A stretch of DNA of 64,000 nt from Membranipora membranacea (GCA_914767715.1 OU612070.1:4173501-4237500), one strand, 5' to 3'. Shown: positions 1 through 13,027, numbered from the stretch's first letter. Numbers and translations are program-made. Notes: generated from the sequence alone by a model not told the origin.

Positions 1-410
1 GGAAAAAGTTATAAGATATCTGTTTTATTTTTGTTCCGCGCTACGTGACCATCAAGTTAATGGTTTTTTGTCCAAACGGCACCTCGGCATCTCCGGAACT
101 ACCTACACAAATCCTGTGCATAAGAGTTAGCAATTGAACAATTCTTTCAAATGCATAGTGCTAGGGAACAGTAATAATTTGAAGGCGAACCCTTGGGTGG
201 ACCCCCTCCCCAATCAACTCCTGTACATCATGGTTATCTAAGGCTAGCTCAATTCTACTGCCGATTTATGTTTGAAAATATGACTCATAAAGTACTCACA
301 CAATGATATTATTCAGGATTCGTTGCTCTAGGAGTGGTCATCAGTAACGTCCCTTATGTTTCTCTACTTATTGTATGTTATAAAATTACCTGTGGCTGAC
401 ACTGTTTCAG
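1..410 (+). other. probable intron of the PGGHG-like gene
   Basis: No exon could be recognised here. The stretch ends in a good acceptor (ctgtttcag, 402-410) that leads straight into the first recognised PGGHG exon, so it is most simply the intron before that exon. The upstream two thirds of the gene must lie outside the window. Confidence 0.55.
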
Positions 411-3400
411 ATGTGATGCCGCCGGATGAGTGGCACTATCCTGTAAACAACTCAGCCTTCACTAATCTGGCAGCACACCTAGCCATTACATTACCTGACT
501 ACCTAGATCCGTCTGTCAAGTTTAGTCAACAACTCATTCACACAAGGTATGGATTATTACAATCGCTGGCACAACGTCATCTATATTCGAAGAATGAAAT
601 ATCGCTCCTCTGTCCCTATTTTGCCAATGTTTTGTTCGACAAAATTTGAAGTAAAAATTTCCAACCTCTATAATATGTTATAAATGCTTATGCTCTAGCA
701 CGGGAGGAATTGAGGCTTCACCACATGCAGTGCAGTAATTTCAAACACATTAATGTTGAATTAATTTTCTTCTGCCTTGAACTTAGATTTCACACAAATA
801 AGATTTCGGTTTAAGCGAAATTTCTTTATCCCTTGCCTCCTACATAACCCAATCCATTATCACCAGCTAACATTCAAGATTTCATCACAGAGTGAGCACA
901 TATTCATCATTACAAACCTATTAAAACTATCAAGTAATTCCAATCCAGTCTCAATATGTGCATTTCCTGCCTCTTTTAATTATTTTCAAGTGTTATAGCA
1001 GCAACTAAGTACCTTCTCACAGTTCACATACTAGTACTGCGTGCTGCATACTATTGTGGTCCAAAGAATTCTTTTCAAGGGCCATAGAGGTTTCCAATGT
1101 TCCCAATCAAACTTGGCATATTGGTGATCCATGATGCTATATTCTCACTCCAACCAAGCAGGAGTTATTTTTTAAAGACAATTTTACAGATTCCCTGATC
1201 TGACAAGTGAGGACTGGCAGATTTACGTACCGTTTGACAACAAGAAAAATTATCACCCCGAATTTGACGGCTACTCCCTGGATGGTATGTAGAGCAAATA
1301 ATAAACATCCTGCCAAACTTCCGGCCAAATGGTTGGTCCTACTTCGCTTGACACATTATGTTATTATAATGACTCCATTGGCAGCTTTATTATTTCGAAA
1401 GTGTCACCAACTAATAGAAAAAAGATAAAGTAATTTTTCAACTCGAACAATGGTCAGGGTTCCATATCGATGACAAAATTTCACTATTGAAAATGCAGCT
1501 TAGGATTCAACTAAATGTGAATCGCTGAAGCGTGATAGCAACTTCTGACCGCTCAAAGGCCACACAAAGACTAAAGCAATATCTCGCCAGACTGCTAGTT
1601 TTGCAGTTTTTACAGCGAGAAAATTCAAAGTTCTTCTGGCGAAAAATTATGGAAAGAGTCGGAAATTCTCCCCACCCTGCTCATCTATGGTGTGTTTTTT
1701 ATCAAGAACTTTCAAGTCTAGTAAACTGCAACTTATATCTACTTTAGAATACTGTTAAGTCTAAATGTGTCGACAAAGGACAATATCATCTACTATTGTA
1801 CAGTGTCTCCTGACAATGAATGCCAATGAAAGTATTTTTATTTTACATTGATGCGGAAGTTTACCGATTTTATTATATAATTCAGAAGTTTGGTTTAACT
1901 CTTGCACGGCAAAGGAGAGATCTCGATAATTATCTCCTTTTTCTACCTCATACAGCTGTGACATTCCTAATCTGATCTCAGACTGAATTCTTTGTACTGC
2001 AGTAAATTTTATTGATTACGAAGACCATATTTTTAACAAACATTATGTTCCACATAGGAAAACATTTTTATCAGCTAAGTGCCGCACAACTTTTTTAAAC
2101 AGTTTCATACCTTTTAGTATCAGACTCCTAAATGATAACGCCTTCTTACAGTCACTATAATTTTGCTTCATCATTGATGACAAGCAATAAGACAATCTCT
2201 CTCTCAAGTGGCAGATTCTTAGGCTTGTACAGTACATACCACACGGTCACATCATAGATGGTTTGGGGACAATTTCTAAAAATATACAAAAAAATTTCGA
2301 AGTAGTGCTATTCATTGAACTAGCTGCCTGACTGCTGTCTAAATTCCCATTCAGAGACTTATTTATCAGTCACCTTTGGGACAGGTGATTACAAACAGAT
2401 TATAGATATTTCATTCTCCTCCAATTTCGTTTATCTTCTCATGAATATTTGATTCAGATCCAACAAAAACCTCTCGTGTGAAACAAGCTGACGTCGTTCT
2501 TATCGGGTATCCACTGAACTTAGAAACAGATAAGGAAATTCGTAAAAATGACCTCAAGTTTTATGAGAAGGTGACCACAATGAATGGACCAGCGATGACA
2601 TGGAGCATGTTCTGTGTGGGCCACCTTGAATTAGGCCAAACTGACAAAGCAGCCGACTTATTCAAGAAGCAGTTACTGCAGACCAACCAGCCGTTCCAGG
2701 TCTGTTCAATGTGTGCTTTGTAGTCAAGAAACATACCAGTACTCACAATTCTAGAGACCTGACGTGTATATAGCTTTGGCCTGACCATTGACAATTTTGA
2801 AGTCAGTGCGACCAAAATGAATCTCTTTCACTTTTGTCTGTCTGTTAGATATAACGACCATGTTACATTATTTTCATGTGCTGTTATAGTCATTGAAATC
2901 CCAGGGAGACCCAAAGAAAGTTGTTTCATGATTCCCAGGGGATTGAGAAGGACGACTACATGAAGGCTATCTTTGCGGCATACTGAGTACACACACACGT
3001 ATTTGCCCATTATGTTTAGTATGAAAGAATGTGAAAGTTGATCGACTGTGTAACCAAAATGTGTCTCTTACAAATTCAAAGTCTTCCTTTTATTGTGGTT
3101 GTAGGTATGGAGTGAATACCCGGGCGGTGATGGTGCGATAAACTTCATCACAGGTATGGGTGGGTTTCTACAGTCGGTGCTGAATGGTTATATGGGTATA
3201 AGACTTAAACCTGACCGTATATCTCTGCGTACAAATTATCTCCCACCTAATACGTCTAAACTCAGATTGACAGGTAAGATTGACAGGTAAGAAGGTAAGA
3301 AGGTAAGAATTGCTATCTGGCTATTCAGAATCTTTTTTTCCTGTAATAATGTGAAGGCATTTTTGGGCTGCGAAATAAAAGTTATGTAGCAGCTAGGGAA

Positions 3401-5488
3401 GGAGCAGCTAGGGACGGAGCAGCTAGGGATGGAGCAGCTAGGGACGGAGCAGCTAGGGAAGGAGCAGCTAGGGACGGAGCAGCTAGGGACGGAGCAGCTA
3501 GGGACGGAGCAGCTAGGGACGGAGCAGCTAGGGATGGAGCAGCTAGGGACGGAGCAGCTAGGGACGGAGCAGCTAGGGACGGAGCAGCTAGGGACGGAGC
3601 AGCTAGGGACACCGTTCTCCTTTGAGAGACTATCTTATCGAACCCCATTGCACTCTTTGCTAGCAGCGTAGGACTGGTTCACAGTCAATACTTTAACTAA
3701 GTGGCACCGGAAACAAACAATTTACAATTTTCCTACATATTTTTCAATCTTTGTGTATCAGGTCCATAGATATACCTTACTATGTTCTCAAAAAGAAATG
3801 AAAAGTGCAAATAGTGGGTAAGGGCACATGATGATCATCCTCCCACAAGCTCATGAGCAGCATATAGTTCAGAGAAAGATTAAAAAACATCAATGAATTT
3901 TAATATTCAAGCAAAGCCTGATATTGTCTAGCTTCTCATTTTCAACCTGCATTCTGTAGTCTTGTTCTGTCAAAGCTATGCGATGACCCACCTAATTCTT
4001 TATAAGCAGCTTATTATCCGGTACCTGCCAGAATTTAATTATTTATAAGATGACAAAGCTTTTTTCTTTACCCACCTGTAAGAGGATTAATTACACGACT
4101 TTATTACCTTCAATTCATTTAGTATTAATTGAAACTTCACTGAGCTAATATGATCAAATAATTACAAAAAGCAATACCTAAAACTTGGTTCAATCTCTAC
4201 CATGCCTAAAGTAAAATGGTTTTTTTCATCAATATCTCAGGGTTTTGTATTTAACCAAGTGCAGTAAAGTGTTTAAATTTCTGCTGAATGGCTCTTTCAT
4301 TTATGACACATGGTTATTTGTATTCCATTAGAAGGGGCAAAAAGTTTCTCCATCCAAGCTTCACCTTTTTCTACCGTATTTTGAGGTAGCACATGCTGTG
4401 CAACTTTCAAAACCCAGAAGGTGAAATCCCATGTGATCACCAAACCATTCAAATGAGGGGACAGTGAGCAATGAATTATACTATTGATGTCATACCTCAA
4501 AATAATCAGTGATAGCAATAAATCGCAGATTGTTCCTCCACCCCTGAAGTCAATTTTTGCCCTCCCTGTGGAATTCGAGCGCAATGTTCCTGTGTACCCA
4601 TATCCTACCGGTGAAAGGAAAAATCATGCTCAGACGTCCTAGCGTCACATCATGAATTTTGTATTACTTTGGATTTGTCTGGTTTGGGCCTTTCAGAGTC
4701 GTGCCCCCTGAATAAACATCTTGAACCGTTCACTAGTTCGTTGCCAAAAGACTGAATGTCAGTACACACTTTCAATGTACTTTAAAGCTTGCCTGATTCA
4801 TACCTAGCGCACCACAGTGGTATTTTATACTTTTGCGTTGCATGAGATATCAATTATCTCAGTGTGGTTACCTACTTGTAAATGCATCAGAAGTTCTTTG
4901 AGTGGAATGGAACTGGACTAGATAATGCAGGCTGAACCAAGATTGCGCAAAGAACATCCATTTGTTTTTAATTTGATGTGTAGCATGATGTTACAGGGGG
5001 GTCTTTCAATTAGAAAGAGCGATGCTTCACTAAAGCAAGTTATCACTATCCCATCGCTCAAAATTATCACTCACTCGGTCTTTTTACAAGATCGTTCCCA
5101 AAACGCTCACTCAGGATGGATATAGCTCCATCAAAGCCTGAGCGATTTGAAAGCGAGAGCTTAACAGGTATCGTTCCCTCACCGAGTGAGCGATCAGATT
5201 GCGAATTTTGGCTGACTGTATAAACCTGTATTGTATTGTATTGCAAGGTGGGCTAAATTGCTACAATTTTTTTTTGCAGGGTTGAGCTACCGTCAATCCA
5301 AAATAAACGTAGATATAACGCAAGATACTGTCACTCTAACTCTTACATCACAAGCTACTACTGGGATTTCTGCTTGTTATACCAAAATAGACGGATCAAA
5401 ACAAACTGTCAACCTTAGTGTCAATAACCCAGTGGTACTCAACCAAGAAGACATACGAGCATTAGATATTTTACCATCTAATGAATAA
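411..5488 (+). CDS. PGGHG: protein-glucosylgalactosylhydroxylysine glucosidase-like (GH65 family), last five exons
   Basis: The encoded protein resembles PGGHG (also called ATHL1), a GH65-type glucosidase that removes glucose from the Glc-Gal-hydroxylysine unit of collagen. Exons read from the sequence are 411-546, 1190-1284, 2458-2699, 3105-3273 and 5280-5488, all with GT-AG borders and compatible phases. Family landmarks in order are: MPPDEWHYPVNNSAFTN in exon 1 (the conserved PPDE-H-VNNS block, whose Glu is expected to be catalytic by family analogy), NYHPEFDGY in exon 2, VKQADVVLIGYP and GPAMTWSMF in exon 3, and GGDGAINFITGMGGFLQ in exon 4. Exon 5 is the C-terminal beta-rich end, with a TAA stop. 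The N-terminal part is off the window. Intron 4 is about 2 kb and holds a minisatellite and a foldback. No break is seen in the exons. Identification rests on remembered family motifs, not a search. Confidence 0.9.
3388..3610. repeat. 15-bp minisatellite inside intron 4 of the PGGHG-like gene
   Basis: About 15 head-to-tail copies of agcagctagggacgg, varying mainly at one base (gac/gaa/gat). The unit is a multiple of three, so both strands give long open but meaningless frames (LAAPS repeats and EQLGT repeats). It is very likely length-polymorphic. Confidence 0.95.
5057..5205. repeat. imperfect foldback rich in gagcga/tcgctc
   Basis: The two halves form an imperfect inverted repeat. Near 5064 the sequence reads cactcactcggt, and near 5178 it reads accgagtgagcg. 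Inside are cactcagg and cctgagcg. The centre is gatgga-tatagc-tccatc. A second pair (gagcgatg/catcgctc) lies just upstream at about 5013-5060. It lies in intron 4 of the PGGHG-like gene and could be a small MITE remnant. Confidence 0.5.
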
Positions 5489-5557
5489 TTTATAGTAGAA
5501 CACTTTTTTGTTCACCCACACAATATTGTTTTTCTGTCAATATGTCCTGTTCGGACC

Positions 5558-5563
5558 AATAAA
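5558..5563 (+). promoter_or_regulatory. polyadenylation signal of the PGGHG-like gene
   Basis: A canonical AATAAA lies 70 bases after the TAA stop at 5488, on the coding strand. No competing signal was seen nearer. Confidence 0.7.
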
Positions 5564-6005
5564 AATGTGACAAATCGCTCTTATCAATCACTGAGGAAAG
5601 TGGAATGTGGATATTTCTAAGACGCCCCCTTTGTACAATCTTCTCATATCAGTAATCTAAGGCGAGTAATCCCATGTGACTTTAGCTCAGATGACATATG
5701 AATCTATTTACATACACATGTTAGGCTGCTGCCGGGTGTAAGCACACTGAGTGAGAACGGCAGCAGGATCAAAGAGTGCATGTCAGTAAAGTCTTATCAG
5801 CTGTTGATTGTTTTCAAAGTCACAGAAATATAAAAAAAGTTCTCTTTAAATAATAGACGTAATGTAATGCATGTTAAAACAGGACGCAATGTAATTTGTA
5901 GCATAATTTATATTAAAGTGAATTGTTCTAAGCAAACTTTGATTGAAAATAGACGGTTTGCTCAGCAGTTATTTGGAATGATAAGTGAGTGTTAGTTTGA
6001 ATATC
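5564..6005. other. short convergent intergenic region
   Basis: This separates the 3' end of the PGGHG-like gene (+) from the 3' end of the small secreted-peptide gene (-). It is AT-rich. I saw no gene or repeat, and no clear AATAAA for the minus-strand gene. Confidence 0.4.
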
Positions 6006-6942
6006 CTATCTATAGTAGCGACTGGAGGCTGGATATTCATCACTGCCGTCGTTGTCTAGAATTTTATCCAGCGCCCTTTGCAGGGCTTCAAACTTGATAT
6101 TATACGCTGCAACAGCGTCAGTATCATAGGAAGTTCTCATACTCTCCGCGGCAAATGGGTCTCTGAAAGGAAGAGATAAAATTAAGTTTCACAGAAATTC
6201 TATCAGACGGTAAACGTGGAGCTTACCATACCATTATCATTTTTAATGGTTAATTTCCGTTGAAAAACCTTATCGATTTCTGACATGTAGTAAATCAAAA
6301 ACAAAAATACTGTTATAGAAACAAATATAAAACTATTCTGTACTTGAAACTGTAGCTTGAGAAACGTGTAGGTCAGCATGTATTGGATACTAGAGAAGTA
6401 GTCTGCGGCAGCATATATATTTGTGAATTCAAAGGAAGAAGCACCTTATTTGGTGCTGCTTTATTGAGGTGGGATTACGATCTCAATAAAAAGACCAAAT
6501 TAATATTTTTTGTTAACCGATTGAGCCACTGTTATATTCTCACCCCAACATATTCAAGCATTAAGCCTCACCTTTTGCCTAGTGTTGGAGCGAACCTCTG
6601 GAAATCAACATTGGCCATACGTCGTGCCGGCTGTTTTTTATTGCTAGGCAACTGTATACCTATAAAAACCAAAGTTCTGGTGAGAAGACAATGTATGTAA
6701 AGGATCAAGAAAAACACGAATGAAAACTTTAGGGTGAAACTTTTGACTGTATTGAACTTTTCCACACCTTCAAAGTCCGTAAACTTTACTTGTTCACATC
6801 ACATAATGAATAAAGTTAAGCATGATACTGTAAAAAAGAAATTAATAACTATACCTGCAGAATTGAATGTCGGGTTGGCATCAACATAGATGAGCAATGC
6901 CACAACTGGCAGAACAGCTAAAAGTTTTACTGATGTCTTCAT
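6006..6942 (-). CDS. small secreted peptide precursor, two exons, about 80 residues
   Basis: Exon 1 (6942-6855) starts MKTSVKLLAVLPVVALL, a typical signal peptide with likely cleavage after YVDA (about residue 22). It ends at a GTATAG donor. Exon 2 (6160-6006) continues in frame with DPFAAESMRTSY, contains an amphipathic helix-like stretch (IKFEALQRALDKIL) and an acidic NDGSDE patch, and ends SSRYYR then TAG. The frame depends on using the second AG of a cagAG acceptor. Using the first AG would stop after eleven codons. An alternative 26-base exon near 6598-6573 with good splice borders would create an RQKR furin-type site but truncates the protein soon after. No cysteine pairs and no amidation signal were seen. 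I do not recognise the family; neuropeptide, antimicrobial or matrix roles are all possible. Confidence 0.6.
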
Positions 6943-7008
6943 TTTCGTTGAGTGTCTGTCTTTCACTGTTAGATGTTAGTATGGTATTTTGTCAGCGTCT
7001 GTGTACAT

Positions 7009-7020
7009 GTATATATATAG
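7009..7020 (-). promoter_or_regulatory. TATA box of the secreted-peptide gene
   Basis: On the minus strand the sequence reads CTATATATATAC, 67-78 bases before the ATG at 6942. That leaves room for a start site about 30 bases downstream and a short 5' leader. A strong TATA box fits a highly or tissue-specifically expressed secreted product. Confidence 0.6.
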
Positions 7021-7439
7021 TTGCTGACTAATAATTAATTTATGCTTATCCCAGCTTGATAAGAGTGTATTGGTTTTTTGCTCACTAATGAATGATGTCT
7101 AAGAGGTAACTCTAACCCCTAGTGCCTTCTCATTACCGATATTTGAACCGAAGAATAACGCCTTCTAAATTGAGTAGCTGGAGATAAAAGTAAGTAATAG
7201 ATTGATTGCCGATGTGGCGTGTGGCTATTTCTGATGGAGTGTTTACATGACACACTGCTGCGTCAACAAATTAATTGGATCTACCGGAATTTCGACATCA
7301 TCCGTTCAATTTGTGAAATCAAACAATTAACATCATGAAGAAGTAGGTATTTTTCAGGTTCACTGAGCTCACAACAGCCCACATACGTTCACTTGTAGAG
7401 CAACTTATTTTGTTGCACCAAACAAAAAGAAACATACAT

Positions 7440-7570
7440 CATTTATTGTCTCGATACCCTGTGATGAGGTGTTATAAACAGACTGTATTGTATTGTGTCA
7501 CAGGGCCGGGAATCAAACACCTGACCTCCCGACTGAAAGACCCATGCACTACTCATTGCACCACGACCAA
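7440..7570 (-). repeat. tRNA-derived SINE
   Basis: On the minus strand, TGGTGCAATGAGTAG resembles a polymerase III A box. About 30 bases later GTGTTTGATTCCCGG resembles a B box (consensus GGTTCGANTCC). A tRNA-like stem ends at CCCGGCCC. The downstream part carries the non-tRNA body. It differs from the SINE family at 27.4, 45.3 and 50.5 kb. Confidence 0.6.
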
Positions 7571-8439
7571 ATACCAAACAACGAAATAAAAATGAAACCC
7601 ATCGCTCTGGGACTAAGGTGACTGCAAGTAAAACAAACAGTATACATGAGAATATGATTCATACAATATTCATTTAATGTCTAGTTCAATAGTCATTTCC
7701 TTTTATTGAATAAAGCTCGAAAGCAAAGACTGATATGAATAAAAAAATATGCTCAACTTAAAGTGGCACACAACTACAAAAGTTATATTTTGATATTTGA
7801 TGCGTAATGATGCACTTCTTCAAAATTTGGATGTCATAAATAAATGTTAAATTTGAAAATTTTAATTATTTCAATTACAGACTCTCTTCCACCATTTTGT
7901 CTCAGTAACTCAAATACCCGTACTCTCCAAATAAATATATTATTGGGAAAAATTGATGTATAAAAGAATTTTTTTTCTCGAATCGAGGCAGTTTTCTTTT
8001 GTTGTGTCAATCTTAATATATAAACAGTCATCTCAGTTACAAAATCATCTAAAAGAACAATCTTATTGCTGTTAATAACAACAATTCAGCATTCTCTTCG
8101 AGATTATAACAGCTTCTCAACTTAATTCAGTTTAATGCAGCCATGGGGTGGAGGGGCTACTGACTGCCCTGTGGGCAAGTTTCCAGCTAACACACCCCTT
8201 CCCTCTTTCCACTACCACCATAGCCAAACAACCTATTGACAGGTATGCAGTATATGCTATCATGACAGCTGACCTTGAAGCTGTCCTAGGGCGCTACTGC
8301 CAATTTCTGAGAATCTTTTTAATCACACCAATTTAAAAATGTTTACCACCATGAGGTTTATCAATGAGTGTTAAAGCGTTTAAAACTGATGGAATTTCTG
8401 AGTGTTATTAATATTATCATGAAGTTATACGGATCGTAC

Positions 8440-8585
8440 CAGGAGACTTGGTTTCTTTCTGAGTGGATTGGAGTAATTTGGGCGGATCAGAAAAAGTTGG
8501 ATGGATCGGAGTTAATTTTACTTGGATCGGAATCATTTGGGTGGATCACGTGATTTGTGTGGATTGGAGTGATTTGTGTGGACGG
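8440..8585. repeat. degenerate tandem repeat (gtggatYggagtgattt)
   Basis: Six or more imperfect copies of a unit of about 20 bases containing ggat(c/t)ggag and tgatttg(g/t)gtggat. Unit boundaries are eroded. Confidence 0.55.
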
Positions 8586-8765
8586 GACTGGTGGCTCCTC
8601 AATGTATAAGATACATGTGGGAGGTGAACTGTGGAAAAAATTGACCATACTTCATCAATAAATAATTCAAGCTTTGTTTTTTCAATAATTGATTTGTTTG
8701 TATCCTTATAATTATGTTGCTACCAACACAAGAAGCTCAACTGTGTCTCTCAGAATTGCTTCCGA

Positions 8766-10081
8766 TTCAAGAGTAAATATTATCAAGTATAATCAACTAT
8801 AATTAAACCTGTGAATCATGAATAGTTGACTTTGTCTCATCTTGGTTCTAGAAATGGAAACGATATATCAAAAAAAGCAGAGCAAGAATTAATCAATGCG
8901 TTAAAGGCCGGTGCTGGGTGGGGTTAAATTTAAAACCTAGTTGTCCTTGAGCATGTTTAAGGTTTTCTGGGATATGTCAAAAATTGCAAGGATATGTTTT
9001 CAATGACATTGGAGGCCTAACCGGAGGTCTCAGAGATTAAAAGATGATAACTAGCAATACGCAGGCCGATGATTTATAAGGATAGTAATGGGTATTACAT
9101 TGCAAATACTGTTACTAGCAAGCTGAAAAGCCAATTATCAAATATCCCAATCCTCACTCTTTATAGCAAGGCAGTCAATTATAGGAGAAGACTCATGATT
9201 TATTGACAGCTTGAATCTAGAAGTTGTCTTACCTGACAATGTGAAGGGATAACTCCTAACATGAGACAATTTACTGGGCATTCATAATATCTCTATATGA
9301 CACTTTTTAGCCTGAAGCCTGACCCATATATGATGAACTGTTTCAGGGTCGTGAAATGTTGTGAGATAACTGGTAAAGGTGAGGGGCACTTGCATACAAC
9401 ACCTTTCAAAGTTATGACTTAAATATTTTGACAATTGAATGACAGGGAACAATCGGCAGACAGGAGACGACTTAAAAGACTATAATGAATCAATTTTCTC
9501 CACACAATTCCTTTGGATACATTGGAAGCCCAAATAAAATGTTTTAAACTACAGTAAGCATAAATTTCCAGCCAAAATAGCAATTTTAGGTTCTATAAAG
9601 GAATTCTCCAGATTTAACATCAGCTTCTAGCTATATGTCAAGCATAAATTTTTTGGTGGAAATAGAATGGTTACTGTCGGTATGATGTGGTGAGTATGTT
9701 ATGGTTGGTACTGGACCTTTATATGTTCATTAAGAGTTAATGATTAGATATATAGACAATTTTTGATTGCCTCCACAAAACCAGGGTCCTGATAAGAAAA
9801 ATGATTAATGATGGCAAAGACACCCAGTCAAGGCCAAAACTGGCACTAGCAAGGTTTCAGCATTATATTAATCTATTATAGTTTGCAAGAACACCCCATG
9901 TCATGCTGTAGCACTAAAAGTTGTATACACATTGCGTTGCACCACTCCACTAGGTCTAACCTCTGGAAGACAGCTGCCCAATAGACTATTATCTGTATTT
10001 ATTGGCCTGTTTGTTCAGTGAGGTAATCTTCACGATGATAAGATTGCAAACGTAGCTGAATTAATTTTGGGAATTGAATGA
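8766..10081. other. 3' flank of GPCR A, noncoding
   Basis: No ORF or RNA gene is supported. Much of it is shared with 38.2-39.5 kb. Shared blocks include aggcctaaccggaggtctcagagatta (9006 and 38487) and motifs ahead of the receptor stop. Confidence 0.5.
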
Positions 10082-13027
10082 TTATGGTTTCGGGGTCTGT
10101 GTTAATACAAAATGGCTGGATAAAAAAATAAAACTTGTAGTAGTGACATTTATCTTCCATGTTCGCTTTCTTAGCCTTTCAAGCAGGCGGTATGTCTCTT
10201 TAGATCTCATGAATAACATGTAAATGGCAACGTCTACAATAGCAGTGCAGCAGCAAATCGCCGTACAGAGTTTGTCCATCCTATTGAAGTCAAAGTTTGG
10301 TAATTGGAAGGTAGAGTCAGCTAAAATTTTGATTACTTGGTAGATAAGTAGCGGTCCCCACAGTATAGCAAAAGTTGTAGTCAGAATTGTTGTGACAAGA
10401 AAGCCTTTCCTTTGGATTTTTCTCATCCGAGATAAGCGCTGTGAATCCGATATACTCTGATTGTGCCTCTGGTGTTGACTCCATTGCTCGGCCACTCTGT
10501 GTACAACTACAGTTCTATAGCAGTATATCACCAGAAGAATTAGGATTGTCAGACAAACTAGGGTTATAAATAGCATCAAGTTGATGTCATGTAATTTAGA
10601 AGCATCAAGGTTGTATAAATAACTGTGAACATCATCGGAATTAACGTGATAGAAGTACCAGCTGCGACAGAACAGATTTGGAGCTGTAGCATTTGTATCT
10701 GTTGTCAGAATGACACCAATCTTTTCAATCTGGCTGTATTTTATCGCTGGGTAGTAGAAAACTTTTATTGCTACTCCAAACCAAGCAGCTAGAATCATAG
10801 CAATGACTATGTGCCTTCTCATATATATGTGATGCTTCAGCGGCCATCTTATTGCAACAAAACTGTCTATGGACATCAGTAAAAGCCCTAGGAGATTAGT
10901 AGCGCCGCCAAGACACCAAGCAAAACTAAAAGATAATAAAACAACGTTCTGCTATATGATGTAATAACTTATTGTATTTGGCATAGCCTGTTACCATTAA
11001 ATTTTAGGAATATTTTTCTTCAACAAAATTGAGAGATTACTAGCATGAACCAAATGTCCCTGGGGTATAGGAGCCATGAGCCGGAATTGAAATCTGAATT
11101 TGATTATATCCTGACATTGTGAATGCAATTTCTGGAGAAATGTTCAAAATGTACCTAAGTGGTAGTTGATTTAGCTTGTTTTAGTAGAGTCTATCAGGAA
11201 ACCATAGTGACCTAACAGTGACATCATGCTGAGTAGAGATTCCAAATGCTATCCACAATTTCAACTCGGAAAATCTTTTTTTTTTAAACCGTTATAAAAC
11301 CTTACATAACAACTGAGAGCGAACTGACTATCAAATGCTTTGGTGAGAAGATAGCTGTAAACCACAGAAGACAATCTAAATGAATAAATAAAATGAATAA
11401 ATGAATAAATGCATAAATAAATTAATAAATAAATAAATAGATAAATAAATTAATAAGTAAGTAAGCAAACAAATAAATGAATAAATAAGTAAATAAAAAA
11501 AAATAAAAATAAATTAATAAATAAATATATGAATGAACAAATAAAAGAAATCATAAGTACTTACTTTATTATAGCGTCTAACTGACATGGAATGGTCTCC
11601 TGCCATGACAATCCATGTGTCAAGTTGGTTATGTGTTGTTTAGTGATGTCATCACTGATTTTTATTTTAGCGTTGTAGATATCCAGAAGAAAGGCAGTCG
11701 CTCCTGATGTGGCTATGACTATGTCACTCAAAAGTATGTTGAGTAGGAAGAGACTCTTTGTCTCCAAACGTCCCTTACAGCTGGAAAATAAAAAATCTGT
11801 TACATTGCAGCGACCAAATTAACAGTTTGATACATCAAGGAAAGATTTTTTGCCATTGTACATAAGTGAAGTGTTTTGAGTTGGTTCTGCATTAGAAACA
11901 ATATGTTTGAGTTCTCGCTGTCAATGGTTGATTGTTATAGAAAATTGACCTGTAAGCTCCTTTGATCATGAGATTAAAAAATTAAAAATGCCATGGATAA
12001 AACTGGTCATCCATTTAATTGGTCATTAGAATATTGGTCATTTCCCTTCAATTATCGACAATTAAAACCATGATTATCACCATGTAACCTCTCCATGAAC
12101 TCTCCTATAAAAGTAGGGAAGTAGTACCATTAGTGTTTTTGTTCACCACATCGAGCTATTTCCTCGTTAACAGTAGAACTCCAGCTAAATTTCTCACAAT
12201 ACTTCAAAGTTTGTGGTATGGATGCACATAACCTTTTGCGATCAAGCCAGATAAATATTGCTGCTCCAGATTTAACTTATTAGCATATTTTGCTCGTTCC
12301 CCAACACAACATTTATTACAGCCAGCTGAACAGATTTTGTAATCTTTACCACTATTTATCACTCATTTGTGTCATGGAAGTGTGGAAGCTTTAGCGTGGC
12401 TATTTGGTATATGAACATAAATGCCAAGTTAACCTGGTGAAGTGAACAGAATACTTTGATTTGTCAGCATTAGTGACAATGGCATGGGATGCTAGGCACA
12501 GCCATAGAAGCCTTATTCAAAACTGAGTCATAACTGAGTCTAAACTGAGTTTTCACCCAAAATATGTGTCATTTGTGATTTAAAATTAACACGATTCTTT
12601 TATTTTTTATAGATTTAAACAGATTTTACATAATTTTGATGACATTGATGAACAATTCCAGAAACATAGTAATAATATAATATACCTAAATAGGTGTGAT
12701 TGGAAAATCCAAATAGGCATCGAGGAACAACACGGTCAAAATCCTTGATCGTTTCAGAATTTACTGCCCAATAAAGACTTACCAATTGTAAATAATTGCC
12801 CAGCATGCGCTTACATCCAATACCAGGCCAATGAGACATACTGTGGCCCCTAGATATAGCTCCGCACCATCTGTGGAAGAGTAGATATCAGCACTGCTGT
12901 CTGCAAATTCCTCTAGGATTGATGTCTTGGTAAGGTAGTTTTTCTGTACGTCCATGATAGCCATGATGCAGCCTCTATCTCTCAGCATCTGATTCCACCC
13001 CCAATCTGGAAGTGATTGCATTTTCAT
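10082..13027 (-). CDS. class A (rhodopsin-type) GPCR A with D-S-F in place of DRY
   Basis: Seven-helix receptor of 434 residues in three exons: 13027-12783, 11780-11565 and 10925-10082, with splice phases 2 and 2. The first in-frame ATG is used; a further 5' exon is not excluded. TM1 is in exon 1 (AELYLGATVCLIGLVLD, with D where N1.50 is usual). TM2 is LLNILLSDIVIATSGA, keeping D2.50. The TM3 cysteine sits in IPCQ and pairs with the ECL2 cysteine in LFCRSW. The end of TM3 is SIDSFVAIRWPL, so R3.50 of DRY is Ser and Y3.51 is Phe. W4.50 is in ILAAWFG. TM5 lacks the usual proline. TM6 has ILWGPLL. TM7 has DVAIY in place of NPxxY. N-glycosylation sites include NLT and NAT. Ligand and G protein are unknown; it belongs to the family repeated at 25, 39 and 48 kb. 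Confidence 0.85.
11376..11545. repeat. imperfect (AAAT)n microsatellite in GPCR A intron 2
   Basis: About 170 bases of aaataaatgaataaat-like tetranucleotide repeat immediately beside the exon 2 donor (gtaagt, 11564-11559). The paralogous intron has a similar array at 40935-41165. Confidence 0.9.

Noticed and set aside
3388-3610. CRISPR-like array of short repeats
   Set aside because: Units are contiguous without spacers; it is a tandem minisatellite in a eukaryotic intron.
3382-3671. Long open frames on both strands with LAAPS or EQLGT repeats
   Set aside because: They are translations of a 15-base minisatellite in an intron; there is no start context, splice support or non-repeat domain.
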